DNA of 64,000 nt, from contig NZ_CP018194.1 in NCBI RefSeq assembly GCF_001889545.1, forward strand, positions 1,090,501 to 1,154,500, written 5' to 3'. The position numbers were made by a program, and so were the translations under genes. The DNA is from Granulibacter bethesdensis. GTDB taxonomy: Bacteria > Pseudomonadota > Alphaproteobacteria > Acetobacterales > Acetobacteraceae. Below the pieces are notes generated by a model. That model was not told the origin of the DNA, did not search any database, and saw only the letters and a program-made list of their open reading frames with translations. Positions 16,359-26,050 of this stretch are shown here, in pieces. Within the stretch, counting starts at the first letter, position 1. Each line of letters begins with the position of its first letter.

Positions 16359-17528
16359 TCGGTCGCGCAGCACTCTCTTTGCCAACGGCATGGCGATGGC
16401 GGTGCAGATCAGTGCCATGACAATCAGGGCGGAGAAAGCGTCATCGTCGATCAGATGGGCCGTGCGCAGCATGTTGACGACGATGACCTCCATCAGCCCT
16501 TTGGTCTGGAGCAACGCCCCAAGGGCCAGACCAAAGCGCCACGACTCTCCGCCGATACGGCCCATCATGGCAACGCCTGTCATTTTTCCGATCACGGCAG
16601 ACAGCATGGCGACCGCCAGCACGATCCAGAACTCGCTGGAATGTGGGTCGATGGAGGTGCGAAGCCCTGTCAGCATGAAGAAAAACGGCATCAGCAGAGT
16701 GATACAGGTGGATTCCAGCCTGACCAGCAGCTCTCCCCGCATTGAGAGGGGAATCGTCGCACCCGCCATAAAAGCACCGAGAATATATTGAAGCCCCAGC
16801 CACTCGGTCAGTAATCCAGATGCGAGCGCATAGGTTCCGGCCACGGCCATAAGACGGTCTTCATGCCCCAGCAGCCATGGAGAGGCACGGCGCATCAGTT
16901 TCGGCAGCCCGAGAAACCAGATCGGACCGACCAGCAGGATCAGCAGAAACCGGTGATCGCTTCCGGCTGCAAGTAACAGCGCGAGCAGAATCCACAATCC
17001 GGCATCATTGGCGGCTGCAATCCGCAGCGCGCTTTGACCAAGGCGAGAGGAGGAGAGGCCATTTTCCCGCAGGATTGCTGCCAGAACCGGCAAAGCGGTT
17101 ACGCCGGCGGAAATTCCTGTGGCAGCAGCCAGCGGAAAGGAAAACCCGCATGCCAGCCCGGCAGCGCTCCCCAGTATGGTTGGCACCAGAATGCTGCCTG
17201 TGATCAGTCTGATCAGCAGCCCCGGCCGGTCGCCTGAATTGTCGCCGCGCATGCTGCCGGGGGTCAGATGCAGACCGGCCACGAAACCGAACAGAAGTAC
17301 GGCGATTGTCGCCAGACCGCTGAGTGCGCCAAGGCTGGTGCTGTTGAACAGCCATGCAGAGGCGTGAGGAAAAAAACGCCCGAACAGGCTTGGGCCGAGG
17401 ACGATACCGGACAGGATCTGCAAGACCGCCAGCGGCACGATGCGTTGCAATCTCAGGCCGTGCCATACCAGGACCGGCCCTGCCACAATGATCAGACTCT
17501 GGATCAGCAGCAGGGCAATGGGTGACAT
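16311..17528 (-). CDS. Cation:proton antiporter, CPA2 (KefB/NapA-like) family
   Basis: The 405-residue inner-membrane protein has about 12 hydrophobic segments, beginning [21 protein letters not shown], and the CPA2 features [10 protein letters not shown] (TM2), [11 protein letters not shown] and the discontinuous-helix region [14 protein letters not shown] and [14 protein letters not shown] (Asp of the ND ion-binding pair). It lacks the C-terminal RCK/TrkA-N domain of KefB, so it is a bare transporter module. Its 3' end overlaps the 3' end of gadB by 48 bases. Ion specificity (Na+ or K+) cannot be told. Together with gadB a role in pH homeostasis is plausible. Confidence 0.85.
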   Translation of the reverse strand: MSPIALLLIQSLIIVAGPVLVWHGLRLQRIVPLAVLQILSGIVLGPSLFGRFFPHASAWLFNSTSLGALSGLATIAVLLFGFVAGLHLTPGSMRGDNSGDRPGLLIRLITGSILVPTILGSAAGLACGFSFPLAAATGISAGVTALPVLAAILRENGLSSSRLGQSALRIAAANDAGLWILLALLLAAGSDHRFLLILLVGPIWFLGLPKLMRRASPWLLGHEDRLMAVAGTYALASGLLTEWLGLQYILGAFMAGATIPLSMRGELLVRLESTCITLLMPFFFMLTGLRTSIDPHSSEFWIVLAVAMLSAVIGKMTGVAMMGRIGGESWRFGLALGALLQTKGLMEVIVVNMLRTAHLIDDDAFSALIVMALICTAIAMPLAKRVLRDRSVMVEATSFLQRHRS

Positions 17529-17585
17529 AAGGTCAGTGGTCCGGTTGTCTGGCGTGCAGGGGGCAGTAGGCCGGTGGCGTAGTGC

Positions 17586-18263
17586 TTATTGCAGAAATGG
17601 ATTGCTTTTCCGTTCTGCACCGAAGGTGGAGCCTGGTCCATGGCCGCAGAGAAAGGCCACTTCATCTCCTAACGGAAGCAGCTTCGTGTGAATGGAGTTC
17701 AGAAGCTCATCAGGGTTGCCATAGGGAAAATCGGTCCGCCCGACAGAACCTTGAAACAGCACGTCGCCGACAATGGCGAAATGCGCGGGATGGATCAGGA
17801 CGATATGGCCTGGCGTATGACCGGGGCAGTGCAGAACCTGAAACACATGTCTGCCAATGGAGAGTGTATCCCCTTCCTCCAGCCAGCGGTCAGATGTGGC
17901 ATTTTTCATGCCCGGAATCCCGTAGGCAGCGGATTGGCGGGCGATGTTCTCCATCAGGAACTGATCACGCCGGTCTGGTCCGGAAACTGGCACAGTCAGA
18001 CTGGAGCGGTTCTGAAGAGCTGTTTTCAGATCCTCCACCCCGCCTGCGTGATCCAGATGTCCGTGAGTCAGCCAGATACCTTCAACCAGAACGCCGTGAT
18101 GGTCGATGGCCGCCATGATGGAGGCGGCGTCTCCACCGGGATCAATCACGACACCCCGATTGGTTTCCTCATCCCAGAGCAATGTGCAGTTCTGCTCGAA
18201 AGGGGTTACCGGAATGACCATCAGGCGCAGCCCGGGCGGAGGGGAAGGGAAATTCTGGCTCAT
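17586..18263 (-). CDS. MBL-fold metallohydrolase (glyoxalase II-like)
   Basis: The 225-residue protein has the metal-binding THGHLDHAGG motif (about residues 66-75), a second ligand site HCPGHTPGH and GDVLFQGSVGRTD, the set seen in YcbL-type glyoxalase II proteins. These hydrolyse thioesters such as S-lactoylglutathione with a binuclear metal site. The first part, VIPVTPFEQNCTLLWDEET, is characteristic of the group. It lies 57 bases upstream-side of the antiporter on the same strand and may share a transcript. It lacks the C-terminal domain of classical GloB. Confidence 0.88.
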   Translation of the reverse strand: MSQNFPSPPPGLRLMVIPVTPFEQNCTLLWDEETNRGVVIDPGGDAASIMAAIDHHGVLVEGIWLTHGHLDHAGGVEDLKTALQNRSSLTVPVSGPDRRDQFLMENIARQSAAYGIPGMKNATSDRWLEEGDTLSIGRHVFQVLHCPGHTPGHIVLIHPAHFAIVGDVLFQGSVGRTDFPYGNPDELLNSIHTKLLPLGDEVAFLCGHGPGSTFGAERKSNPFLQ

Positions 18264-18362
18264 GTTGCTATGGCACCTGCATTGCGTACGGGTGATCGGC
18301 TGAGCGGATAACGCCGGAACAGTTGAATATCATATGGAAAAATGACCGCTACCTGGGCGGGG

Positions 18363-18436
18363 TGGAGGTCCGGGCGGGAATCGAACCCACATTCACGGAT
18401 TTGCAGTCCGCTGCATCACCACTCTGCCACCGGACC
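18363..18436 (-). tRNA. tRNA-Cys (GCA)
   Basis: Read on the reverse strand, the 74-base gene begins GGTCCGG and its acceptor pairs perfectly with CCGGACC near the end, followed by discriminator T and an encoded CCA. The anticodon loop contains GCA in GGACTGCAAATCC, and the T arm reads GGGTTCGATTCCC. U73 as discriminator is normal for tRNA-Cys. Confidence 0.95.
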
Positions 18437-18618
18437 ATCAAGCATTCAGGGCAGGGGCTGGCTTATGTCCTGTGCTCCTGGCATGGTCAAGAGGGGTTTC
18501 TGTAAAACCCGGCGTGTCATGATGTGAAACCATCCCGAAGGTGTGGCATGCAGGCCATGGCGCTTCTACGCCCGGGCGGCTATCATGAGGACGCAATAAC
18601 GGTCATGGATCGTCGCCA

Positions 18619-19317
18619 ATGGATAACGCAGCCCCTGTTTATTCCGCCGCTCCTAAGGAGTTTCAGCCGCCTCCGACAGATGCGCGGGCCTTGATGGTTG
18701 ACGGGCAGATACGTCCGAACCGGGTGACTGATCCTCGTATTCTGGCGGCCATGCGCCATCTGCCGCGGGAGCATTTTCTGCCCGAACATCTGGCCGAGTT
18801 CGCCTATATTGATGATGACATTCCCCTATCCGATGACAGGGTGATGCTGAAACCGCTGATCACGGCCCGCCTGCTGCAACTGGCGGCTCCGGTCGCAGGG
18901 GAGCGTTGTCTGGTGATCGGGGCGGGGACCGGTTACGGCGCTGCCATTCTGGCGTCCTGTGATGTCTCTGTGGTAGCGCTGGAAGAGGATGATACGCTGC
19001 GCGCCGTGGCCCGGACTGCGCTTGGGCGCCATGCTTCGGCGGTCAATCTGGTTTCAGGGAAGCTGGAGGCCGGATGCCCGGAGCATGCGCCATGGAATCT
19101 GATTCTGATCGAAGGTGCCGTAGCCTCCATTCCGGAGGCTGTCGTATCGCAGCTTCGGAAAGATGGCCGTCTGGTCACCGTGCTGCGTCCGGAAGGTGGG
19201 CCAGGCAAGGCGGTGGTGGTTGAGCAGGGAACCTCCGGGCCGGTCTGGGTCGAATCATTCGACTGTATGACGCGCTTGTTACCGCAATTTCGGGCTGTCC
19301 CTGCTTTTTCGTTTTGA
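18619..19317 (+). CDS. Protein-L-isoaspartate O-methyltransferase-like protein
   Basis: The 232-residue protein belongs to the Pcm family: the segment MVDGQIRPNRVTDPRILAAM with PREHFLPE is the family's N-terminal region, and LVIGAGTGYGAAIL is the SAM-binding motif I, followed by ALEEDDTL. Pcm methylates isoaspartyl residues for repair. This alphaproteobacterial branch carries MVDGQIRPN in place of the usual MV..QI.....I and is regularly found beside a TolC gene, as here (86 bases upstream of it), so it may have another substrate. The start at 18619 has no obvious ribosome site. Confidence 0.85.
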   Translation: MDNAAPVYSAAPKEFQPPPTDARALMVDGQIRPNRVTDPRILAAMRHLPREHFLPEHLAEFAYIDDDIPLSDDRVMLKPLITARLLQLAAPVAGERCLVIGAGTGYGAAILASCDVSVVALEEDDTLRAVARTALGRHASAVNLVSGKLEAGCPEHAPWNLILIEGAVASIPEAVVSQLRKDGRLVTVLRPEGGPGKAVVVEQGTSGPVWVESFDCMTRLLPQFRAVPAFSF

Positions 19318-19402
19318 CAGCCGGGGTATCTGCTGCGTCCGGTATCGGATGCAGAGGAAAGCAGCCGCATAACGGGCGGTCTGTAAGAACAAGGGTCTAG
19401 AG

Positions 19403-20815
19403 ATGACGTTGCGTAGTGCTTTGATGCTCGGAGTGGTAGTTTTTGAGGGGTTGGCCGTTTTTGCAGGCTCCGCTCAAGCTCGCCCGCCGGTGACGCTCAG
19501 GGAGGCCCTTGCGGCGGCTTACTCTACCAATCCAACGCTGCTGGCGGAACGGGCGAAGCTGCGTTCGACCGATGAAAACGTGCCTGCCGCCCTGTCCGGC
19601 TGGCGGCCGACGATAACGGTGGCGGCACAGCCGGGATATGGGTTCGGTCAGCTTGCTTTTGGCGCGTTTGGCGGGTCCCTGGATCAGCTCCGCAGGCAGG
19701 AACGCCCATTTTATACTGTGCAGGGTACTTTCAGCCAGCCGATCTATCAGGGCGGCAAGGTGACGGCGCGCACCCATCAGGCCGAGGATACGGTCATGGC
19801 GGAGCGCGCAAGGCTGATCGATACCGAACAGACCGTGTTCATGAACACGATCAATGCCTTTACTTCCGTGGTCCAGCAGCAGCAGTTGCTGGCCATTAAT
19901 ATCAATAATGAATCGGTTCTGGCCCGGCAGTTGCAGGCGACGAATGATCGCTTCAGAGTGGGTGAAATCACCCGTACCGACGTGGCGCAGGCCGAGGCGG
20001 CACTGGCTCAGGCCCGCGCCCTGCGCCAGACGTCTGAAGGCAATCTCCAGACGGCGCGGGCGACCTATCGCCAACAGGTGGGCGCATTGCCGGAAGCACT
20101 TGATGCACCGCAGCCGTTGAAACTGCCTGCGAAGGATCAGGATGCGGCGACGAAGCTTGCGGCCGTGAACAATCCAAAGGTCATTGCTGCGCTATATGAT
20201 AATGCAACGGCCAAGGATAATATCGATGTCCAGTACGCAGCCCTGATGCCGACTCTGACCTTGCAGACCACCGGGTTCCAGATGGTTGGCTCATCCCAGA
20301 AAGGCTATGAGTCCACTGGTGGCACCGTTGCTCTGGCAGCGCAGATCCCGATCTATCAGGGCGGTTCGGAATATGCGTCCATTCGTCAGGCAAGACAGGC
20401 GGAGCAGCAATCCCGCAAGCAGGTCGATGATGCACGTCGCACAGCCGTGCAGCAGGCTACCTCGGCCTGGCAGACCCTGATCGCGGCCCGCGCTGCGATT
20501 CAGAGCCAGCATGCTCAGGTTCGTGCCAATGAGATCGCGGTGGAAGGTGTCGAACGGGAAGCGCTGGTCGGCAGCCGCACCACCTATGACGTTCTGCTGC
20601 AACAGCAGAACCTGCTGCAATCCAGAACCAATCTGGTGAACAGCCTCGCCTCGCTGATCAATGCATCCTACGGCGTGGCGCAGGCGGTCGGGCAACTGAA
20701 TGCCAGGGATCTCAATCTGCCGGTGCCGCTCTATGATGAGACGGCCTATTACAGGGCCGTCAGAAATCGCTGGTTCGGTGCGGGTGATGAGGCGGTTCAC
20801 CAGCCGGGTCGGTAA
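19403..20815 (+). CDS. tolC: TolC-family outer membrane efflux protein
   Basis: The 470-residue protein has a signal peptide (MTLRSALMLGVVVFEGLAVF, cleavage near AQA-RPP) and two repeats of the outer-membrane-efflux domain. Typical elements are VTLREALAAAYSTNPTLLAERA at the start of the mature part, TFSQPIYQGGKVTARTHQAED, and the second-repeat copy AQIPIYQGGSEYASIRQARQ, with EALVGSRTTYDVLLQQQNLL near the end. TolC trimers form the outer-membrane channel for type I secretion and RND or ABC efflux. No inner-membrane partner genes are next to it. TolC is the family name, the exact partner is unknown. Confidence 0.9.
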   Translation: MTLRSALMLGVVVFEGLAVFAGSAQARPPVTLREALAAAYSTNPTLLAERAKLRSTDENVPAALSGWRPTITVAAQPGYGFGQLAFGAFGGSLDQLRRQERPFYTVQGTFSQPIYQGGKVTARTHQAEDTVMAERARLIDTEQTVFMNTINAFTSVVQQQQLLAININNESVLARQLQATNDRFRVGEITRTDVAQAEAALAQARALRQTSEGNLQTARATYRQQVGALPEALDAPQPLKLPAKDQDAATKLAAVNNPKVIAALYDNATAKDNIDVQYAALMPTLTLQTTGFQMVGSSQKGYESTGGTVALAAQIPIYQGGSEYASIRQARQAEQQSRKQVDDARRTAVQQATSAWQTLIAARAAIQSQHAQVRANEIAVEGVEREALVGSRTTYDVLLQQQNLLQSRTNLVNSLASLINASYGVAQAVGQLNARDLNLPVPLYDETAYYRAVRNRWFGAGDEAVHQPGR

Positions 20816-20847
20816 AAGCAGCACATTCTTTCTGTCACTATGTTCGA

Positions 20848-20883
20848 CGGGCGGAAGGGCAAAGGATCATGCCGTTCCGCCCG
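20848..20883. repeat. 9-base inverted repeat between tolC and valS
   Basis: CGGGCGGAA (20848-20856) and TTCCGCCCG (20875-20883) form a perfect stem with an 18-base loop. There is no T-run on either side, so it is a weak candidate for a terminator of tolC; a leader structure of valS is possible. I see no T-box signature. Confidence 0.4.
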
Positions 20884-20990
20884 ATCTGTATGGGAGGACT
20901 GATCACCATTGTCCTGCGATGATGGCACGGGCCATCAGTTGAGCATGTGGACCGGTTTCCCAGCCTGATTTCATCGTGTATGAACGCCGC

Positions 20991-23666
20991 ATGCTGAGCA
21001 AGAATTTCGATCATGCTGCCAATGAGCAGCGTATTTATGCGGGCTGGGAACATGGCGGCGCTTTTGCTGCCAATCCCGAGTCCTCTGCCACACCTTTTAC
21101 CATCATGATTCCCCCGCCCAACGTGACGGGCAGCCTTCATATGGGGCATGCGCTGACGTTTACGTTGCAGGATTCTCTGGTCCGCTGGCGGCGTATGCAG
21201 GGGCGGGACGTGTTGTGGCAGCCCGGCACTGATCACGCGGGCATTGCAACCCAGATGGTGGTAGAGCGTCTGCTGGCGTCCGAAGGTTCGCCGGGCCGGC
21301 GTGAGATGGGCCGCGATGCTTTTCTGGAGCGCGTCTGGCGCTGGAAAGCGGAAAGCGGCGGTCATATCACCAATCAGCTTCGTCGTCTTGGTGCTTCGCT
21401 CGACTGGGGGCGGGAGCGTTTCACCATGGATGACGGGCTTTCCGCCGCCGTGCGGGATGTCTTCGTGACGCTGTACCGGCAGGGCCTGATCTATCGTGAC
21501 CGGCGGCTGGTGAACTGGGATCCCCAGCTTCAGACCGCCATTTCCGATCTGGAAGTGGAAAGCCGGGAGGTGCGTGGGAATCTCTGGCATATCCGCTATC
21601 CGCTGGAGGACGGGGAGGGCAGCATCATCGTTGCCACGACCCGTCCGGAAACGATGCTGGGTGACAGCGCCGTTGCCGTCCATCCGGAGGATGAGCGTTA
21701 CACGGCCCTGATCGGGAAATGTGTGATCCTGCCGCTGACCGGTCGTCGTATTCCGATTGTTGCGGATACGTATTCTGATCCGGAAAAGGGCACCGGCGCG
21801 GTGAAAATCACCCCGGCGCATGACTTCAACGACTTTGCCGTTGGTCGCCGTCACGATCTGCCGATGCCGTCCATCATGGATCGCGAAGGACGGATCACGC
21901 TGGCCGAGATTACCTGTGCCGAAGCGGCAGATATCGCCGATCCGGCTTTTGTCACCGGGCTTGAGGGGCAGGAGCGGTTTGCCGCCCGCAAGGCGATTGT
22001 GGCGCGTCTGGAGGAAATGGGTTTCCTCGAAACGATCGAGCCGCATACCCATCAGGTTCCCCATGGCGACCGCTCTGGCGTGCCGATTGAGCCGCTGCTG
22101 ACCACACAATGGTTCTGCAATGCAGCCGAGCTGGCGAAACCGGCCGTGGCCGCGGTGGAGTCTGGTGATACGCGTTTCGTCCCCAAGCAGTGGGAAAACA
22201 CATTCTTCGCCTGGCTGCGGGATATTCAGCCCTGGTGCATCAGCCGTCAGCTGTGGTGGGGGCACCGGATACCTGCCTGGTATGCGCCTGATGGAAGCGT
22301 CTATGTGGCCGCGACGGCTGAGGAAGCGCAGGCTGCCTATGGTGGCAGCGAGACCCTGACGCAGGATGAGGACGTGCTGGACACGTGGTTCTCCTCTGCT
22401 CTGTGGCCGTTCAGCACGCTGGGATGGCCTGAGGATGACTCGATCCTCTCCCGCTATTATCCCACCGATGTGCTGATCACCGGCTTTGACATCATTTTCT
22501 TCTGGGTTGCCCGGATGATGATGATGGGGCTGCACATGCAGAAACAGGTGCCGTTCCGCGACGTCTATATTCATGGTCTGGTCCGTGATGAGCGTGGCCA
22601 GAAAATGAGTAAATCCAAGGGGAACGTGATTGATCCTCTGGCATTGATCGAAGCGCATGGTGCCGACCCGATGCGTTTTGCCATCTGCCTGCTGGCCGGG
22701 CCGGGGCGCGATATCAAGCTTGGTCCGAAGCGGGTGGAAGATGCCAGCCGCTTCGTCACGAAGCTTTGGAATGCATCCGTGTTCTGTGAACGGAACGGCG
22801 TGAAGCCAGAGCCGGACTTTGATCCCGCGACCGTTACGTTACCTCTGTCGCGGTGGATTCTGGCCAGCGCGGATGATGCCGTCCGGGCAGCGACGCAGGC
22901 TCTGGAAGCGTATCGTTTCGACGACTATGCCGCCACCTGTTATCGCTTTGTCTGGAACACTTTCTGTGACTGGTTCGTCGAGCTGGCGAAGCCAATTCTG
23001 CTGGCCGCCGATACCCCGGAAGCTGCCGAGATCAAGGCTGTTGCCGCCCATGTGCTGGGTGTGGTGCTGCGCCTGTTGCATCCCGCCATGCCCTATGTGA
23101 CGGAAACGCTGTGGGATCATTTTGGCTACGGGCCGGAATTCAGCCTGATCCGTGCGCCATGGCCGGAGGTTGGCGTCAGCGATCCGGCGCGGGAGGCAGC
23201 GCGTCAGGAGATCGACTGGCTGGTGCGCCTGATCGGGGAGGTCCGCACCGTCCGTAATGAGATGAACGTGCCGCCTTCAACCCTGACCCCGATCCTGCTG
23301 AAAGATGCGGCAGCGGAGACCGTGGCGCGGGCGGAGCGCTGGCGCGATCAGATTGCCCGGCTGGCCCGTGCTTCATCCGTGACATCGCTGGAGGGAGCCC
23401 TGCCGAAAGGCAGTGCCCAGGCTGTGCTGGATGAAGCCATTATCGTCATTCCTCTGGAGGGGGTGATCGATCTGGACGCCGAGCGGACACGTCTGACGCG
23501 GGAGCGCGACAAGGCGCGGGATGAGGCCGCAAAAGTAGTCCGCAAGCTTGAGAATGCTGATTTCGTCGCCCGCGCGAAGCCGGAGGTCGTGGAAGAAAAC
23601 CGTGACCGGCTGGCAGCGCTGGAGGCCGATATCGCCCGTCTCGGTGCGGCGCTGGAACGGCTTTAG
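20991..23666 (+). CDS. valS: Valyl-tRNA synthetase
   Basis: The 891-residue class I synthetase charges tRNA-Val. Class I signatures are present: HMGH (HIGH variant) in PPPNVTGSLHMGHALTF and KMSKSKGN in GQKMSKSKGNVIDP. The CP1 editing domain includes TTRPETMLGDSAVAVHPED. The DALRE-type anticodon-binding part follows (FVTKLWNASVFC), and the C-terminal coiled coil that contacts tRNA is visible at the end (DAERTRLTRERDKARDEAAK). I prefer the ATG at 20991 (MLSKNFD); a GTG at 20976 is in frame. No ribosome site is strong for either. Confidence 0.96.
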   Translation: MLSKNFDHAANEQRIYAGWEHGGAFAANPESSATPFTIMIPPPNVTGSLHMGHALTFTLQDSLVRWRRMQGRDVLWQPGTDHAGIATQMVVERLLASEGSPGRREMGRDAFLERVWRWKAESGGHITNQLRRLGASLDWGRERFTMDDGLSAAVRDVFVTLYRQGLIYRDRRLVNWDPQLQTAISDLEVESREVRGNLWHIRYPLEDGEGSIIVATTRPETMLGDSAVAVHPEDERYTALIGKCVILPLTGRRIPIVADTYSDPEKGTGAVKITPAHDFNDFAVGRRHDLPMPSIMDREGRITLAEITCAEAADIADPAFVTGLEGQERFAARKAIVARLEEMGFLETIEPHTHQVPHGDRSGVPIEPLLTTQWFCNAAELAKPAVAAVESGDTRFVPKQWENTFFAWLRDIQPWCISRQLWWGHRIPAWYAPDGSVYVAATAEEAQAAYGGSETLTQDEDVLDTWFSSALWPFSTLGWPEDDSILSRYYPTDVLITGFDIIFFWVARMMMMGLHMQKQVPFRDVYIHGLVRDERGQKMSKSKGNVIDPLALIEAHGADPMRFAICLLAGPGRDIKLGPKRVEDASRFVTKLWNASVFCERNGVKPEPDFDPATVTLPLSRWILASADDAVRAATQALEAYRFDDYAATCYRFVWNTFCDWFVELAKPILLAADTPEAAEIKAVAAHVLGVVLRLLHPAMPYVTETLWDHFGYGPEFSLIRAPWPEVGVSDPAREAARQEIDWLVRLIGEVRTVRNEMNVPPSTLTPILLKDAAAETVARAERWRDQIARLARASSVTSLEGALPKGSAQAVLDEAIIVIPLEGVIDLDAERTRLTRERDKARDEAAKVVRKLENADFVARAKPEVVEENRDRLAALEADIARLGAALERL

Positions 23667-23829
23667 AAGCCTCTTTCGTGCCTTTATCTGCCTGTCTGTT
23701 GGCAAAGTGGACAGGCAGGCGACCGGAAAGAAATGAAGTTCGGCCAGAAAAAGCCGAATTTGCCTGTGATGATGCTTTCACGTCGGGCTGCCACGCTTTA
23801 GGTTCGCCCCGCCGGTGGATGGAACAGAC

Positions 23830-24555
23830 ATGACGGAACAGCCAGTTTATAAACGCGTCCTCCTGAAAGTGTCGGGGGAGGCGCTGATGGGCAGCCGCGA
23901 ATACGGGCTGGACAAGACGATGGTGCAGACCATTGCCAACGACATTGCCGATGTCGTGGCATTCGGTGTTGAAGTCTGTCTGGTGATTGGCGGTGGCAAT
24001 ATTTTCCGCGGCGTCTCTGCCGCAGCCAGCGGCATGGATCGTGCCCAGGGTGATTATATCGGCATGCTGGCAACGGTCATGAATGCGCTGGCCATGCAGG
24101 CAGCGCTGGAAAAGCTGAACGTGCCGACCCGGGTTCAGTCGGCCATTCCAATGTCCAGCGTTTGTGAGCCTTATGTCCGCCGCCGTGCCCAGCGACACAT
24201 GGAAAAAGGCCGGGTGGTCATTTTCGCTGCCGGAACCGGCAATCCGTTTTTCACCACCGATACGGCAGCGGCTTTGCGGGCTGCCGAGATGGGCTGTAAC
24301 GCCCTGCTGAAAGGAACGCAGGTCGATGGTGTCTATGCTGCTGATCCGCGTAAAAACCCGGATGCGGAGCGGTACAGCGAACTGACCTATCTGGATGTAC
24401 TGAGCCGTGACCTGTCAGTGATGGATGCAGCGGCGATCAGCCTCAGTCGCGAAAATCATCTTCCGATCATCGTGTTCAATATCCACGAAACCGGGGCTTT
24501 CGGACGCGTCATCCGTGGTGAAGGCCGTTTCACGCGGATCGTGGAAACTCAGTAA
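23830..24555 (+). CDS. pyrH: UMP kinase
   Basis: The 241-residue amino-acid-kinase-fold enzyme phosphorylates UMP to UDP, for RNA, DNA and cell-envelope nucleotide sugars. Landmarks are [13 protein letters not shown] (phosphate-binding), [10 protein letters not shown], the UMP-site segment [16 protein letters not shown] and [19 protein letters not shown], all typical of bacterial PyrH. The ATG at 23830 fits the family; the ATG at 23815 would add five residues. It opens the long envelope operon and precedes frr in the order seen in most bacteria. Confidence 0.95.
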   Translation: MTEQPVYKRVLLKVSGEALMGSREYGLDKTMVQTIANDIADVVAFGVEVCLVIGGGNIFRGVSAAASGMDRAQGDYIGMLATVMNALAMQAALEKLNVPTRVQSAIPMSSVCEPYVRRRAQRHMEKGRVVIFAAGTGNPFFTTDTAAALRAAEMGCNALLKGTQVDGVYAADPRKNPDAERYSELTYLDVLSRDLSVMDAAAISLSRENHLPIIVFNIHETGAFGRVIRGEGRFTRIVETQ

Positions 24556-24636
24556 AACCACCTACCGGCTCCATCGCCTGACTTTTGGCCGGTCATACCG
24601 GTCAGAAAAAGGCCCAGAATGAAAGAGGAAGCGACC

Positions 24637-25203
24637 ATGGCCGCCGATCTCAATACGCTGAAGCAGGATCTGACCCGTCGTATGGATGGGGCACTGGAAA
24701 CATTGCGCCGTGAATTTGCCGGGCTTCGCGCCGGTCGCGCCAGCCCGGCCCTGCTGGAGCCGGTGCGGGTCGATGCTTATGGCAGCGAGGTTCCGCTGAC
24801 ACAGGTCGGCAATATCGGCGTGCCGGAAAGCCGGATGCTGACAGTACAGGTCTGGGATCGATCTCTGGTCAGCTCGGTTGAAAAGGCGATCCGCGATTGT
24901 GGGTTGGGCCTCAATCCCCAGACGGAGGGTCAGCTGATCCGCGTGCCACTGCCCATGCTGACGGAAGAGCGTCGTAACGAGTTGGCAAAAGCGGCCGGGC
25001 GCTATGCCGAGAGCACCCGTGTCGCGATCCGCGCCGTGCGTCGGGATGGCATGGATCAGATCAAGGGGCATGAGAAAAAGAGCGAGATCGGCGAGGATGA
25101 GGCCAAAACCTGGTCTGATGAGGTTCAGAAGCTGACCGATCAGTACATCAAGCGTGTGGATGACGCGTTGGTCGAAAAAGAAAAAGATATCCGTCAGGTC
25201 TGA
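24637..25203 (+). CDS. frr: Ribosome recycling factor
   Basis: The 188-residue protein releases ribosomes from mRNA after termination together with EF-G. The three-helix-bundle sequence is complete: [56 protein letters not shown], and the end [18 protein letters not shown]. The start at 24637 follows GAGGAAGC; a start at 24619 would add six residues. Order pyrH-frr-uppS-cdsA-dxr is conserved. Confidence 0.95.
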   Translation: MAADLNTLKQDLTRRMDGALETLRREFAGLRAGRASPALLEPVRVDAYGSEVPLTQVGNIGVPESRMLTVQVWDRSLVSSVEKAIRDCGLGLNPQTEGQLIRVPLPMLTEERRNELAKAAGRYAESTRVAIRAVRRDGMDQIKGHEKKSEIGEDEAKTWSDEVQKLTDQYIKRVDDALVEKEKDIRQV

Positions 25204-25282
25204 CGGGTCTGTTTCAGGGCATCCTTCATTGATCTTCCAGAAAAAAACCGTTCATGCGCCTGATCTCGCGCCTGCCTCGACG

Positions 25283-26017
25283 ATGGAGGCAAGCGTGCTG
25301 GCGGATGGTGCTGCGCCTTTACCGGTGCATATTGGCATCATCATGGACGGAAATGGCCGTTGGGCTGCTGCCCGTGGACTGCCGCGCATTGCCGGCCATC
25401 GGGCGGGTGCGCAGGCTGTGCGCCGGGTGGTGCAGGCCGCGATTGAGGCCCGCATCGGCTGGCTGACGCTCTATGCGTTTTCCAGTGAGAACTGGCGGCG
25501 TCCAGCGGGGGAGGTCACTGACCTGACCGGGCTATTGCGTCATTATATTCGCAGCGAAATTAACGAACTGGCGGAAAACGGAGTTCGCCTGCACATTATT
25601 GGGGACCGCTGCCGGTTTTCGCAGGATATTCAGAACGATCTGGCGCAGGCAGAAAGACGGACGGCCGATAATACCGTCCTTAATCTGGTGATTGCGCTGT
25701 CTTATGGTGCCCGGGCAGAGATTATCAATGCCGTACGCAGCGCGGCAGAGGCTCTGGCGGCAGGTCATATGGTGCCGGAAGCGCTTGATGAGGCATTGTT
25801 TTCCTCCTTTCTCTCCACGGCAGGTATGCCCGATCCTGATCTGATCATCCGGACCAGCGGGGAAAGGCGGTTGTCCAATTTCCTGCTCTGGCAGGCAGCC
25901 TATGCCGAGCTGGTATTTATGGATGTGCTGTGGCCGGATTTTGCGTCCGTGCATTTTCAGGAGGCCCTGGCCGAGTTTGGTCGACGCGAAAGGCGCTTCG
26001 GTGCCCGTCCGCTATGA
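25283..26017 (+). CDS. uppS: Undecaprenyl diphosphate synthase (cis-prenyltransferase)
   Basis: The 244-residue enzyme extends farnesyl-PP with isopentenyl-PP to make the lipid carrier for peptidoglycan and LPS precursors. The active-site motif HIGIIMDGNGRWA contains the catalytic Asp, followed by GHRAGAQAVRR, YAFSSENWRRP and the terminal RTSGERRLSNFLLWQAAYAE. It lies 79 bases after frr; a start upstream in the same frame is possible because residues before the ATG at 25283 are in frame, but they lack similarity. Confidence 0.93.
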   Translation: MEASVLADGAAPLPVHIGIIMDGNGRWAAARGLPRIAGHRAGAQAVRRVVQAAIEARIGWLTLYAFSSENWRRPAGEVTDLTGLLRHYIRSEINELAENGVRLHIIGDRCRFSQDIQNDLAQAERRTADNTVLNLVIALSYGARAEIINAVRSAAEALAAGHMVPEALDEALFSSFLSTAGMPDPDLIIRTSGERRLSNFLLWQAAYAELVFMDVLWPDFASVHFQEALAEFGRRERRFGARPL

Positions 26018-26050
26018 GCACCAGCACCTTATGAGCTATGAGGGGACAAG

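Noticed and set aside
18363-18436. tRNA-Cys as attachment site of the left accessory block
   Set aside because: It lies about 4 kb beyond the block, and no integrase or repeated tRNA end was seen.
20816-20990. T-box riboswitch before valS
   Set aside because: No specifier loop or T-box motif visible, and alphaproteobacteria generally lack T-boxes.
20838-22658. Long open frame of 606 codons on the reverse strand
   Set aside because: It is antisense to valS, has low-complexity Arg/His/Gln-rich sequence typical of high-GC shadow frames, and matches no family.
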